The position numbers and the translations under genes are program-made. DNA of 42,261 bases from NCBI GenBank assembly GCA_045127535.1, contig JBGVQN010000060.1, forward strand, positions 1-42,261, given 5' to 3'. The stretch comes from UBA2942 sp045127535. GTDB lineage: Bacteria; Bacillota; Clostridia; Lachnospirales; Lachnospiraceae. Positions 7,970 through 15,428 of this stretch are shown in pieces. Under the pieces are notes generated by a model. The model did no database searches. It saw only the letters and a program-made list of their open reading frames with translations, and was not told the origin of the DNA. Position 1 is the stretch's first letter; each line of letters begins with the position of its first letter.

Positions 7970-8353
7970 TTACGTTCTGTGGATGCTGCGGTTTCCGCAT
8001 ACGGTACAGGTCACTTCTATTTTTCCTTTTCCTTTTGGGACACGGATCATCCGTCCGCAGCTTTTGCACATATAGATCCGTGAAGTCTTTCTTTCCTGAT
8101 AGCGGAGCTTCCACAGCTTTACATAGCGGTTGTACTTGCGGTTTTCCTCACTTCTGTCCCAGTGCTTTTTGGACATCATACGATACCATGCATATATGAC
8201 ACCCATCATTGCAATGGTCACCAGCAGGGAATTCTGCAAAAGCAGCCCCAGCACGTATACCACCAAGCTGCCTATGGTAAGGGTCTTTCCAAGCTCATCC
8301 GTACCATATCTGCCTTGAAAAAATCTGGCCATAGCATCTTTCAATTTACTCAT
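7970..8353 (-). CDS. Small membrane protein with C-terminal zinc ribbon
   Basis: A 127-aa protein with two adjacent hydrophobic segments at about residues 21-52 (LTIGSLVVYVLGLLL, LLVTIAMMGVIYAW). A basic, helical linker follows, then a C-terminal zinc ribbon of two pairs, CKSC and CTVC. The start follows TTGGAGGAAAGT. It is last in the DUF5685, J-domain, Hsp70 operon, which suggests that it recruits this accessory chaperone machinery to the membrane or works with it; that role is inferred from position. The stop lies 13 bp from hairpin element C. Confidence 0.85.
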   Translation of the reverse strand: MSKLKDAMARFFQGRYGTDELGKTLTIGSLVVYVLGLLLQNSLLVTIAMMGVIYAWYRMMSKKHWDRSEENRKYNRYVKLWKLRYQERKTSRIYMCKSCGRMIRVPKGKGKIEVTCTVCGNRSIHRT

Positions 8354-8579
8354 ACTTTCCTCCAATCCCAAGGGCGTTATGCCGCCATCCTTGCATGATT
8401 TCCAAACATCCAGCTGCAGTTTTTGGTGTGATGGAACCAATCTCCAGTCCTATGTATCAACCTCCCCCAAGCTTCCAGCTGCCATCCTTGGTATCCTGCA
8501 GCACTGCTGCATAAGCACTTCTTTGTCCTTTTTTGTTATTCAAGTGTTTTTCAACCGTTTTCAGCAAACTTTTTACCAT
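8346..8579 (-). pseudogene. Small gene interrupted by an in-frame UGA (40 + 36 codons)
   Basis: An open frame begins at an ATG overlapping the Hsp70 stop (ATGGTAA). It runs 40 codons to TGA at 8457-8459, then stays open 36 more codons to TAA. That TAA overlaps the start of the zinc-ribbon gene (TATGAGTAA). The two halves, beginning MVKSLLKTVEKHLNNKKG and YIGLEIGSITPKTAAG, have ordinary protein composition. The frame fills the gap between its two neighbours exactly, with overlaps typical of coupled operon genes. It could be a gene killed by one nonsense change, a sequencing error, UGA recoding, or chance. I do not recognise the protein. Confidence 0.45.
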
Positions 8580-10339
8580 GTACTCAGCAGATGTGCGCTG
8601 GACTGCTCTAACTGCTCCTTAGCCTGCTTGATATGATCAATTTCACCCTGCGTCACCTTATCCACCCGAAGTTTGCTCAAATACTTCTGCAAGGATGCGC
8701 TGTCGCTCTTGATCTGCTTCTTTTCTGCCTTATCGACCTGCTTTCCGGCATTTTTCAGTGCCTGCTGTACCCGGTTCAGTAATGTACCTGCATCTCTTGA
8801 TAATTCCAGTGCTTCCATACGCATGGAATCCTGCCCTGCATACGCTCTGGCATCACGAATGGCCTGTTCAATTTCCGCATCTGACATTCTGTCATCTGCT
8901 GTAATGGTAATAGACTGCTCCTTACCTGTATCCAGGTCCCTTGCAGAAACCTTCAGAATCCCATTGGCATCCATATCAAAGGTGACTTCGATCTGAGGCA
9001 CACCTGCAGGTGCTTTACGGATCCCTTTTAACTTGAAATCTCCGATCTGCTTATTATCTCTGGCCATGGGGCGTTCCCCCTGGAGGACATGGATCTGCAC
9101 ACTGCTCTGGTAAGGTGCCGCTGTAGAAAATACTTTTGAAAATCTGGTTGGCAGAGTGGTATTTCTCTCAATCAGTCTTGTAGCCACACCGCCAACTGTC
9201 TCAATCGAAAGACTCATTGGAGTCACATCCAGCAGCAGGATATTGCTTCCCGGTCCTGCTGCCACCAGTGCATTGCCTGATAATGTATTGCCCAGCACAG
9301 CCGCTCCCATGGCTACACATTCATCCGGGTTAATATTTTTAGAAGGCTCCCTGCCTGTTATTGCACGTACTTTTTCCTGCACAATAGGCATTCTGGTGGA
9401 TCCGCCCACAAGAAGTACCTTGCCCAGCTCTGATGGTGCTATACCTGCGTCCTGCAGAGCATTTTGTACGGGAGTTACGGTTCTTTCTACCAGGTCATGT
9501 ACCAGCTCCTGGAATTTTGCCCTGGTGAGAGTCAGATCCAGATGCACCGGTTCTCCCTTGACCTGGGTTAAATATGGTAAATTGATTATGGTACTGGCTG
9601 CTGCAGACAGTTCTTTCTTGGCTTTTTCTGCTGCTTTTTTCACACGATACATTGCAGTCACATCTCTGGACAGGTCTGCCTTATACTGTGCCTTTGCTTC
9701 CTGGACGATCCAGTCTGTGATCCTGGCATCAAAATCATCCCCACCCAGATGGTTGTCACCTGCTGTTGCCAGCACTTCTATCACACCATCTACAATTTCA
9801 ATGACAGATACATCAAATGTTCCACCACCCAGATCATATACCATCACCTTTTGGGGCTCTGCATGGTTCAATCCATAGGAAAGGGCAGCACTGGTAGGCT
9901 CGTTGATAATACGCAGCACATTTAACCCTGCAATTTTTCCTGCGTCCTTTGTGGCCTGCCGCTGTACATCATTAAAATACGCGGGAACTGTAATGACCGC
10001 ATCTGTTACGGGACTTCCAAGGAAATCTTCTGCATCTTTTTTTAACTGCATCAGAATCATGGCACTGATCGTCTGGGGCTTGTATTCTTTTCCATCCATA
10101 TTCACAGACCAGTCTGTACCCATGTGACGCTTTACGGAGCAGATGGTGCGTTCTCCATTGGTTGCCATCTGTCTTTTTGCCACTTCACCAATGAAACGTT
10201 CTCCGTTTTTGGCAAATGCAACTACACTGGGTGTTGTCCTTGCCCCTGTGCTGCTGGGCACGATCACTGGTTCTCCATTTTCCACAACTGATACACAACT
10301 GTTTGTGGTTCCCAAATCAATTCCAATTACTTTTCCCAT
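8573..10339 (-). CDS. Second Hsp70 (DnaK paralogue)
   Basis: ATP-driven Hsp70 chaperone of 588 aa. The nucleotide domain shows IGIDLGTTNSCVSV, VPAYFNDVQRQATKDAG, YDLGGGTFDVSVIE and LLVGGSTRMP. The substrate-binding domain includes LLDVTPMSLSIETVGG and NTTLPT. It is shorter than the DnaK at 36895-38754 and ends in a truncated helical lid without the acidic Gly-rich tail, suggesting a specialised client range. The chosen start (MGKVIGIDLGTT) follows GAGGATGGAT. It sits in an operon with a non-canonical J-domain protein and DUF5685, away from GrpE/HrcA and with no CIRCE site, so it is probably not heat-regulated in the same way. Confidence 0.93.
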   Translation of the reverse strand: MGKVIGIDLGTTNSCVSVVENGEPVIVPSSTGARTTPSVVAFAKNGERFIGEVAKRQMATNGERTICSVKRHMGTDWSVNMDGKEYKPQTISAMILMQLKKDAEDFLGSPVTDAVITVPAYFNDVQRQATKDAGKIAGLNVLRIINEPTSAALSYGLNHAEPQKVMVYDLGGGTFDVSVIEIVDGVIEVLATAGDNHLGGDDFDARITDWIVQEAKAQYKADLSRDVTAMYRVKKAAEKAKKELSAAASTIINLPYLTQVKGEPVHLDLTLTRAKFQELVHDLVERTVTPVQNALQDAGIAPSELGKVLLVGGSTRMPIVQEKVRAITGREPSKNINPDECVAMGAAVLGNTLSGNALVAAGPGSNILLLDVTPMSLSIETVGGVATRLIERNTTLPTRFSKVFSTAAPYQSSVQIHVLQGERPMARDNKQIGDFKLKGIRKAPAGVPQIEVTFDMDANGILKVSARDLDTGKEQSITITADDRMSDAEIEQAIRDARAYAGQDSMRMEALELSRDAGTLLNRVQQALKNAGKQVDKAEKKQIKSDSASLQKYLSKLRVDKVTQGEIDHIKQAKEQLEQSSAHLLSTW

Positions 10340-10456
10340 ATCCATCCTCATTTCTGCGCTGCTTTTGCGCACAACTTCTTATCTTTTGTGTCATTCTGCT
10401 CCACTATTTCTTCTCAGCCTATGTCATGCAAAACCACAGCTTTCTTTGTGCCTTTA

Positions 10457-11251
10457 TCAGCATCTGCAGAACATACAGAAAAACTGCATCAGGCACAAGC
10501 TCATACAATATCTCTGCATCCCCTCTGCCGCTTTCTGGAAATCCTGGCCGGCGGACTGATATTCTGTACCAGTTCTTCTCATGCTGTTATATGCCTGTAT
10601 ATAAATCTGATTGTTTGGTTCCAGCTGCACTGCTTTCTGGATTTCCTCCAGCGCCCTGATCTGATTTCCCAGACCATGATTGGTCAGTGCATTGAGATAA
10701 TGCCATCTTGCATTTCTCTGGCTGCTGACGATCTGATTCAGGATTTGATTGGCATAATCATACCGCTCCATGTAAATAAAATCGATTGCCTTTTTAAATT
10801 CCTCTGTATCATCTGGCTGTCTTGTAGGCTTTTGCAAAGGCTGTGTACGTGTTCCATAGCCAAACATATCTTCAAAGCCAAATCCCCAGAAATCACCATA
10901 ATTGCCATACCCCTGGCCATTGCTTCCCTGATTTGTACTGCCTCCATAGGTGCTGCGCTGATAGGGACCTCCCTGATATCCGCCGCCGTAACTGCTTCTG
11001 TTCTGGGTACCGGAGCCTGTCCCGTACCCACCTCCATAGCCAGCGCCATATCCCGACCTGTTTTGATACTTTTCCGGATTGGAAAGCATGTCATAGGCTT
11101 CGTTGATCTCCTGCATCTTTTCATTGGCTACCGGATCATTGGGATGCTGGTCCGGATGATACTCTTTTGCTTTCTTTCGATATGCTTTTTTGATTTCCTC
11201 TTTGCTGGCATCTCTGGAGACACCAAGCACCTTATACGGATCACTTACCAT
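10457..11251 (-). CDS. J-domain co-chaperone with G/Y-rich linker and TPR-like region
   Basis: A 264-aa protein with an N-terminal J domain (about residues 4-65; the HPD motif is in KEYHPDQHPND) that would stimulate the ATPase of the Hsp70 encoded next. A low-complexity Gly/Tyr/Ser/Gln linker covers about 68-135, followed by a helical TPR-like segment (NARWHYLNALTNHG, GNQIRALEEIQKAVQLEPNN). The C-terminus is short and Cys-rich. There is no DnaJ zinc-finger or client-binding domain, so this is a class C J protein. Its ATG overlaps the DUF5685 stop by 11 bp (ATGGTAAGTGA), implying translational coupling. The 117-bp gap to the Hsp70 gene holds no clear element. Confidence 0.92.
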   Translation of the reverse strand: MVSDPYKVLGVSRDASKEEIKKAYRKKAKEYHPDQHPNDPVANEKMQEINEAYDMLSNPEKYQNRSGYGAGYGGGYGTGSGTQNRSSYGGGYQGGPYQRSTYGGSTNQGSNGQGYGNYGDFWGFGFEDMFGYGTRTQPLQKPTRQPDDTEEFKKAIDFIYMERYDYANQILNQIVSSQRNARWHYLNALTNHGLGNQIRALEEIQKAVQLEPNNQIYIQAYNSMRRTGTEYQSAGQDFQKAAEGMQRYCMSLCLMQFFCMFCRC

Positions 11252-12068
11252 TGTTTTCTTCCTTTCCTTTTACCCTGGCATAATACATAATCCAGACGCC
11301 TCCATATAAAATATTTCTCATAATTCCTACGTCCTGTATAATCGGCAGCTTTTCAAACTCTGCCGTTGCATTGCCAATTGCCTGGGTCAGTATCAGTTCC
11401 ATCTGTTCCGGTGTCTGATTCATGGAAAACAGAGGATTATAATTATTCTTTTTCTTGTCCTGTTCATAATCCAGTGCCGCATCCATGAGATAGATAAACC
11501 TTCCAAGCTCATATCCAAACTTTCTTAAGGTTTCGCTCCAGAAATCTTCTTCATACACAAAAATTTCAGCCAGCATTCTTCCAGAACAATTTACCACCTC
11601 ATCAGGAATGGAGATGCTGGTTTTTTCCAGCTCCATTAATCTTTTTAAATTTTCTCTTACACTGGCCGCCTGGCGGGGATATGTCTGCTCAATTCGTTCC
11701 ACATCTTTTTTCAGCAGACTGCTGTAGAGCTTTCCTGACAGCTTTCTTTCGTCCTCCCAGTCATCCCTGGATTTATAATAAGCAAGCAGTACAGTCATAT
11801 CTGCTGCATAATTGATGTATTTGTTCTGAAAGATCATCCGCTTTTTCAATGGGTGTACAGGACAGCGGATCATGGTACTGTCATTGTTTTCATCATACAA
11901 TCCATTTAATAACAGTGCAAAAAAGGTCATGTCATAATTCAATGACATTCTCTCCCACTGGCCATACCTGCTTTTAATTGCTCTGCACAAGCCGCAGTAT
12001 ACCCCCTGATACCTGGCCAGTTCTTCTTCTGTTAATTCATTTTTGTTACATATAATTGTACCAAACAT
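11241..12068 (-). CDS. DUF5685 family protein
   Basis: A 275-aa mostly helical soluble protein that matches DUF5685 from memory: it opens with MFGTIICNKNELTEEELARY, followed by GVYCGLCRAIKSRYG with a CxxC, and has a conserved DAALDYEQDKKKNNYNP region near the C-terminus. Function is unknown to me. The Asp-rich helices and the YCGLC motif suggest a metal site. The start follows GAGGAGATT; a longer frame nine codons upstream is less likely. First gene of the accessory chaperone operon, with its own promoter, and tightly coupled to the J-domain gene. This suggests a shared function or a dedicated client relationship. Confidence 0.88.
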   Translation of the reverse strand: MFGTIICNKNELTEEELARYQGVYCGLCRAIKSRYGQWERMSLNYDMTFFALLLNGLYDENNDSTMIRCPVHPLKKRMIFQNKYINYAADMTVLLAYYKSRDDWEDERKLSGKLYSSLLKKDVERIEQTYPRQAASVRENLKRLMELEKTSISIPDEVVNCSGRMLAEIFVYEEDFWSETLRKFGYELGRFIYLMDAALDYEQDKKKNNYNPLFSMNQTPEQMELILTQAIGNATAEFEKLPIIQDVGIMRNILYGGVWIMYYARVKGKEENNGK

Positions 12069-12196
12069 AATCTCCTCATTTCCGCGTCTCTTCACGCATA
12101 TCAGGTTTGCAGGCTGCCATACAGATGCAAACTGATGGGTGGACAGTTATTTTCCCCCTTTATTCTTTCCTGACTTTGATCGTTTGCTTGAAAACT

Positions 12197-12225
12197 ATTT
12201 TAGTGGAAGGAATTTTCAGAGTCAA
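12197..12225 (-). promoter_or_regulatory. Promoter of the accessory chaperone operon
   Basis: Minus strand: -35 TTGACT (12220-12225), 17-bp spacer, -10 TAAAAT (12197-12202). It gives a leader of about 120 nt before the DUF5685 gene. I see no CIRCE or other inverted repeat at the start point. Confidence 0.7.
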
Positions 12226-12290
12226 TAGAACTATTGTCTTTTAATGAATGTTATCAAATTTAAATAAAAATACACACAATTCACACAAAA

Positions 12291-12339
12291 TGGCCTGCCT
12301 GGAGGCTTGGAATACTGTACCAAACCTCCGGGCAGGCCA
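12291..12339 (-). terminator. Hairpin terminator after the HD/VirD4-like operon
   Basis: Strong stem GGCCTGCC-GGAGG-TTGG / CCAA-CCTCC-GGCAGGCC with a 9-base loop. It begins 12 bp after the HD gene stop on the minus strand and is followed by ATTTTGTG. It separates this operon from the accessory chaperone promoter. Confidence 0.8.
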
Positions 12340-12350
12340 AAAGAACCGTC

Positions 12351-13010
12351 CTACATCACTCTCTGTCCGTTGATCCGCAGACCAAATTTCAGTCCCAGCT
12401 TTTCTGCAGCCTTGCTGCACAGCATCATACGAGACAAAAAGATTTCAAAATACTCCATCACACTGCAGATAGATGTATCGATCCGCAGCTTTAGTACGAT
12501 TTCTGTCTTTTCCTCATTGATGGCCAGCTTGGCTTTCTTTACGGAATAATTCACACGGTCGTGGATATCAATGTCAATGTCGCTTTTATCCCGGACTCTG
12601 GTATCCCGCACATCACACTTATCTCCCAGAATCAGCGCTGCTGCAATATGATTTACCGGAAAAGCAGTTCCCTCATCATGGTTGCCAATGGCTGTTACAA
12701 TGGTCGCAATTTCCTCCGGGTCCATTCCCAGCCCATCCAGAATACGAAAAGCCATGATGGCACCGCTCTGGGCATGGTCTACCCGGTTGACCACATTGCC
12801 AATGTCGTGCATATATCCTGCAATACGGGCCAGCTCCACATCACGCGCTCCATACCCCAGTTCTGTGAGAAGGTAACTGGCCGTCTCTGCTACCATGGTC
12901 ACATGGGCAAAACTATGCTCTGTATAGCCCAGGGCACTTAAGGACTCATCTGCTTTGCGGATAAGGGTATGCACCATGGCATTTTTCTTAATGCCCTCAA
13001 ATGTAATCAT
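12351..13010 (-). CDS. HD-domain phosphohydrolase
   Basis: Soluble 219-aa protein with an HD metal-dependent hydrolase domain. The metal ligands are seen as HSFAHV (first His), the HD pair in GYMHDIGN, and later IGNHDEG and ALILGDKCD. The C-terminal 70 residues form an added alpha/beta segment of unknown role. HD enzymes cleave phosphoester bonds in nucleotides or cyclic dinucleotides; the substrate here is not evident. Ribosome site AGGAGGGACAG. It is last in a three-gene unit (HD, VirD4-like, HD) with gaps of 26 and 41 bp, and a strong terminator follows. Confidence 0.9.
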   Translation of the reverse strand: MITFEGIKKNAMVHTLIRKADESLSALGYTEHSFAHVTMVAETASYLLTELGYGARDVELARIAGYMHDIGNVVNRVDHAQSGAIMAFRILDGLGMDPEEIATIVTAIGNHDEGTAFPVNHIAAALILGDKCDVRDTRVRDKSDIDIDIHDRVNYSVKKAKLAINEEKTEIVLKLRIDTSICSVMEYFEIFLSRMMLCSKAAEKLGLKFGLRINGQRVM

Positions 13011-13051
13011 CTGTCCCTCCTATCAAATCAGGCTGACACAGTTTCTGCTGC

Positions 13052-14452
13052 TTATGCCTCTGTAATTACTTCACACATCTCGCGCTCTTTAAAAGGCAGT
13101 ACCTGGAACGCACCGTTATCGTAGCTGTTAATATCCTTTAACTCTGTAATATACGGAAACAGCCGTCCGCACAAAACCAGTGCCTGTCCCTGGTTCTTAT
13201 CTAAATGCTGCAGGGCTGATACGGAAAGAAGAGGCTTTCCATCTGCCTTTTCTCCACACAGGTTGCTGATTTCTTCTAACAGGTCTAATTCCCTGCTGGT
13301 CAGATAGATCCAGTTGTTGCAGTTGGATTTGATGGTCTCTGCTTCTTCATGATAGCGGGACTTTAACTGGCTCTGGCTCTGTACCACCAGGTTAAAACGG
13401 ATGTTGCGGCTTCTGGCAGCAGAAATCATAGTTGGGAAGTCCTTGATCGTAGGCAGGGAGGAAAATTCATCTAACATATAGTTGATACGGATCTTAAAAG
13501 ATCCTATGCCTGTAGCCTGTGCCAGGTAAATCAGATATTCGTAGCTCTGCTTAATAAACAGTGCAGCCAGACGGTGGTAAGTGGTCTTTTCATCTGGCAT
13601 GATCAGATAGAAAACCGTCTTTTCCTCTCCAATGTCATCTAAGGAAATGGTGTTGGCATCCATCATTTCTGTCAGGTTCTTTTGATACATAAAGCAGCGC
13701 ATCTTCTGGTCAAAAACTGCCAGTATGGAAGTACGGGTCTTTTCCGGTGCATTTAATGTACCTACCAGACTGGAATAAATCAGTGCATCCATGCTGGCCT
13801 GGGAACGGAGACCTCTGTCTACATTGCCGTTATTGTCAAACATTTTCTGACGCAGCTGTAAGATGGTGCGGATGGATACGTCCTTTGCATTTTTATTCAG
13901 CTTAAAAGCCAGCATGATCAGACCAAACAGCAGATCGGAAGCACAGTAGTCCCAGAATGGATCTGCCTTGGATACTTCTGAAAGGATCAGGTTGCCTGCA
14001 ATGTCATTGACAAACTCGCAGGCTCTGTCCATGTCTCCCTGCTGATAAAATGCATAAGGGATGGCCAGAGGATTCCAGCAGTCTCCTACAGATGGGTTAC
14101 GGAAATTGATGACACGGATCTGGTAGCCATGCTCTGCCATCTCTCTGGCAGTACGGTTGTATACCTCTGCCTTGGGATCAGAAATGATCATGGACTCGCC
14201 TGCATGCCCCAGAAGCTTGACCGTTGGCATGACCACCAGACGGGTCTTCTTGGAGCCTGTAGAACCGATAATCAATGTATGACTGTCCTCTGCATCTACA
14301 TAAGCAGTATGCCCATCATATACCAAAGGAATTCCACCTTTGTTCATACCCGGCTGGATCTTACTGATGTCGGACAGGCGGCTCATTAACCGCTCCTTAC
14401 TTTCCCATTGTGCTTCTGTTCCTAAAAAGTTATCTATTGTTTCCTGATTCAT
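13052..14452 (-). CDS. Orphan VirD4/TraG-like ATPase without membrane anchor
   Basis: A 466-aa protein of the VirD4/TraG type IV coupling family, which in conjugation binds DNA-protein substrates and feeds them to the secretion channel. Seen here: P-loop GSTGSKKT (63-70) with Lys68 where the family normally has Gly, MIISDPKAEVY (88-98), Walker B YMLDEFSSLP (325-334) and the VVQSQSQL segment near 356. The usual N-terminal transmembrane helices are missing. No relaxase, VirB4, VirB6 or other conjugation gene is nearby. The chosen start (MNQETIDNF) follows GTGAGGTACGAT. It lies between two HD phosphohydrolase genes, so it may have been adapted to a chromosomal job; ATPase activity should be tested because of the changed P-loop. 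Confidence 0.88.
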   Translation of the reverse strand: MNQETIDNFLGTEAQWESKERLMSRLSDISKIQPGMNKGGIPLVYDGHTAYVDAEDSHTLIIGSTGSKKTRLVVMPTVKLLGHAGESMIISDPKAEVYNRTAREMAEHGYQIRVINFRNPSVGDCWNPLAIPYAFYQQGDMDRACEFVNDIAGNLILSEVSKADPFWDYCASDLLFGLIMLAFKLNKNAKDVSIRTILQLRQKMFDNNGNVDRGLRSQASMDALIYSSLVGTLNAPEKTRTSILAVFDQKMRCFMYQKNLTEMMDANTISLDDIGEEKTVFYLIMPDEKTTYHRLAALFIKQSYEYLIYLAQATGIGSFKIRINYMLDEFSSLPTIKDFPTMISAARSRNIRFNLVVQSQSQLKSRYHEEAETIKSNCNNWIYLTSRELDLLEEISNLCGEKADGKPLLSVSALQHLDKNQGQALVLCGRLFPYITELKDINSYDNGAFQVLPFKEREMCEVITEA

Positions 14453-14478
14453 ATCGTACCTCACTTTTGTTTTCGAAA

Positions 14479-14967
14479 TTAATTTAACCCAAACATGGTT
14501 TTGCAAAGTTTCTTTCCAGAGACAGTCCTGAAAATGCTGCAGTATGCCGCCTGAATATTCACCAGCGCCGCCTTATCCTCATAAAGATTCACCAGAAAAT
14601 CTGCTTCCACCAGAATCTGATAATCCATTCCTGTGATGTTTTTATAAGTATGGTGATGCCCTACCAGATAGGATACCCGGTCAATAACAGTCCGGGAAAA
14701 TCCCAGACGTTCCAGCATTTCCTCTGCCAGCGGAGGTCCCTCTATCTCCTGATACCTGCCAGTGCAGATTCCATACTTTTCCTCACATCTGTGAATGCCA
14801 ATATCATGTACCACAGCTGCTGCTTCCAGGATCAGCAGTTCCTCATCCGCCAATCCTTCTTCCAGACCTATGAGTCTGGCCAGACTGTGTACTTTTAAAA
14901 AATGCTGGATCCTTTTGGCATCCCCTTTGTCATATGCTATCATTTCCAAAATCAACTTTTGTATCAT
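14479..14967 (-). CDS. HD-domain phosphohydrolase, small
   Basis: Soluble 162-aa HD-family hydrolase. Metal ligands appear as FLKVHSLARLIG (first His), the HD pair in AAVVHDIGIHRCEEKYG, VGHHHTYKNI and EADFLVNLYED. This resembles the YedJ/RsgI-like stand-alone HD proteins that act on phosphorylated small molecules, but the substrate is unknown. Ribosome site GAGGTAAAT. First of three genes with the VirD4-like ATPase and a second HD protein. I could not identify a convincing promoter in the 14968-15200 gap, which has two copies of ATGATAATAG on the minus strand and a small CTGTAG/CTACAG hairpin. Confidence 0.88.
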   Translation of the reverse strand: MIQKLILEMIAYDKGDAKRIQHFLKVHSLARLIGLEEGLADEELLILEAAAVVHDIGIHRCEEKYGICTGRYQEIEGPPLAEEMLERLGFSRTVIDRVSYLVGHHHTYKNITGMDYQILVEADFLVNLYEDKAALVNIQAAYCSIFRTVSGKKLCKTMFGLN

Positions 14968-15203
14968 ATTTACCTCATTTCTGTACTGTTTTCGCCCATG
15001 TCAAGGCTGTAGCTGCACTACAGACACAACAACAGAACGCAGATCCGTCAGCTTTCTATTATCATGAATAAAGAAAATACAGCTATTATCATAACAGAAA
15101 TTTGCCTGCCGGGGAACTCTTATCTGGAAATTTTAGAATACAAATTTGGAAACTCTGTACCTGTTTTTTTGTTGAAAAGTAAAAAATTTTTTTGATAAAA
15201 AAT

Positions 15204-15232
15204 TTGACATCCCCATGCCCTTCTGTTACAAT
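15204..15232 (+). promoter_or_regulatory. Strong promoter of the ncRNA-Abi unit
   Basis: Plus strand: consensus -35 TTGACA (15204-15209), 17-bp spacer, -10 TACAAT (15227-15232) with an extended TG one base upstream. TGTTACA recurs at 15243-15249, just past the start point. Transcription should start near 15239, about 190 bp before the Abi start codon. Confidence 0.85.
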
Positions 15233-15238
15233 AAAGAT

Positions 15239-15299
15239 ACAGTGTTACAGATACTCGCGAGGACTGTGACCAGGAGGGTTTCTGCGGAAACCCTTTTTT
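15239..15299 (+). ncRNA. Candidate short structured RNA upstream of the Abi/HEPN gene
   Basis: Starts at a near-consensus promoter and ends at an intrinsic terminator after about 60 nt, with no ORF of useful length. It contains the palindrome CTCGCGAG (15254-15261). GAGGAC (15259-15264) can pair with GTCCTC (15321-15326) beyond the terminator. Read-through RNA would add the hairpins GTCCT/AGGAC (15321-15336), a CTGGGGCAAA-type stem at 15340-15365 and a second terminator-like hairpin before the Abi gene. The layout (promoter, small RNA, terminator, HEPN toxin-like gene) matches RNA-antitoxin systems. That it is a partner RNA is inference. Confidence 0.6.
15276..15299 (+). terminator. Intrinsic terminator inside the Abi leader
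   Basis: Perfect 7-bp stem GGGTTTC-tgcg-GAAACCC followed by six T. It should end most transcripts near 15299 and leave a minority to read into the Abi gene, as in type III toxin-antitoxin loci. Confidence 0.85.
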
Positions 15300-15320
15300 G
15301 TTATCTAATATAATAAAAAA

Positions 15321-15400
15321 GTCCTCCGTGCAGGACGCACTGGGGGCAAAGAACATTTGCCCCAGACGGCAAATCTCCTTTGGGAGATTTTATTTTTATT
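15321..15400 (+). promoter_or_regulatory. Structured leader with second terminator-like hairpin before the Abi gene
   Basis: Three consecutive hairpins: GTCCT-ccgtgc-AGGAC; GGGGCAAA-gaaca-TTTGCCCC (15343-15363) extended by CT/AG; and AAATCTCC-tttg-GGAGATTT (15371-15390) followed by TATTTTTATT. The last looks like an attenuator 29 bp before the Abi start codon. It may form part of the RNA partner or tune toxin expression. Confidence 0.7.
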
Positions 15401-15428
15401 ATCAGCCTTCAGGGAAGATTGGAGTTCT

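Noticed and set aside
7674..8114. 146-aa minus-strand ORF across hairpin element C
   Set aside because: It runs through both arms of the inverted repeat and overlaps the zinc-ribbon gene in another frame; composition is not protein-like.
13052..14452. Part of an integrative conjugative element
   Set aside because: No relaxase, VirB4, integrase, att repeats or other transfer genes nearby; neighbours are HD proteins with housekeeping genes around.
15357..15428. Longer start of the Abi protein at the upstream ATG
   Set aside because: It would start inside the leader hairpins, without a ribosome site; the ATG at 15429 has GGAG upstream and gives the family N-terminus.
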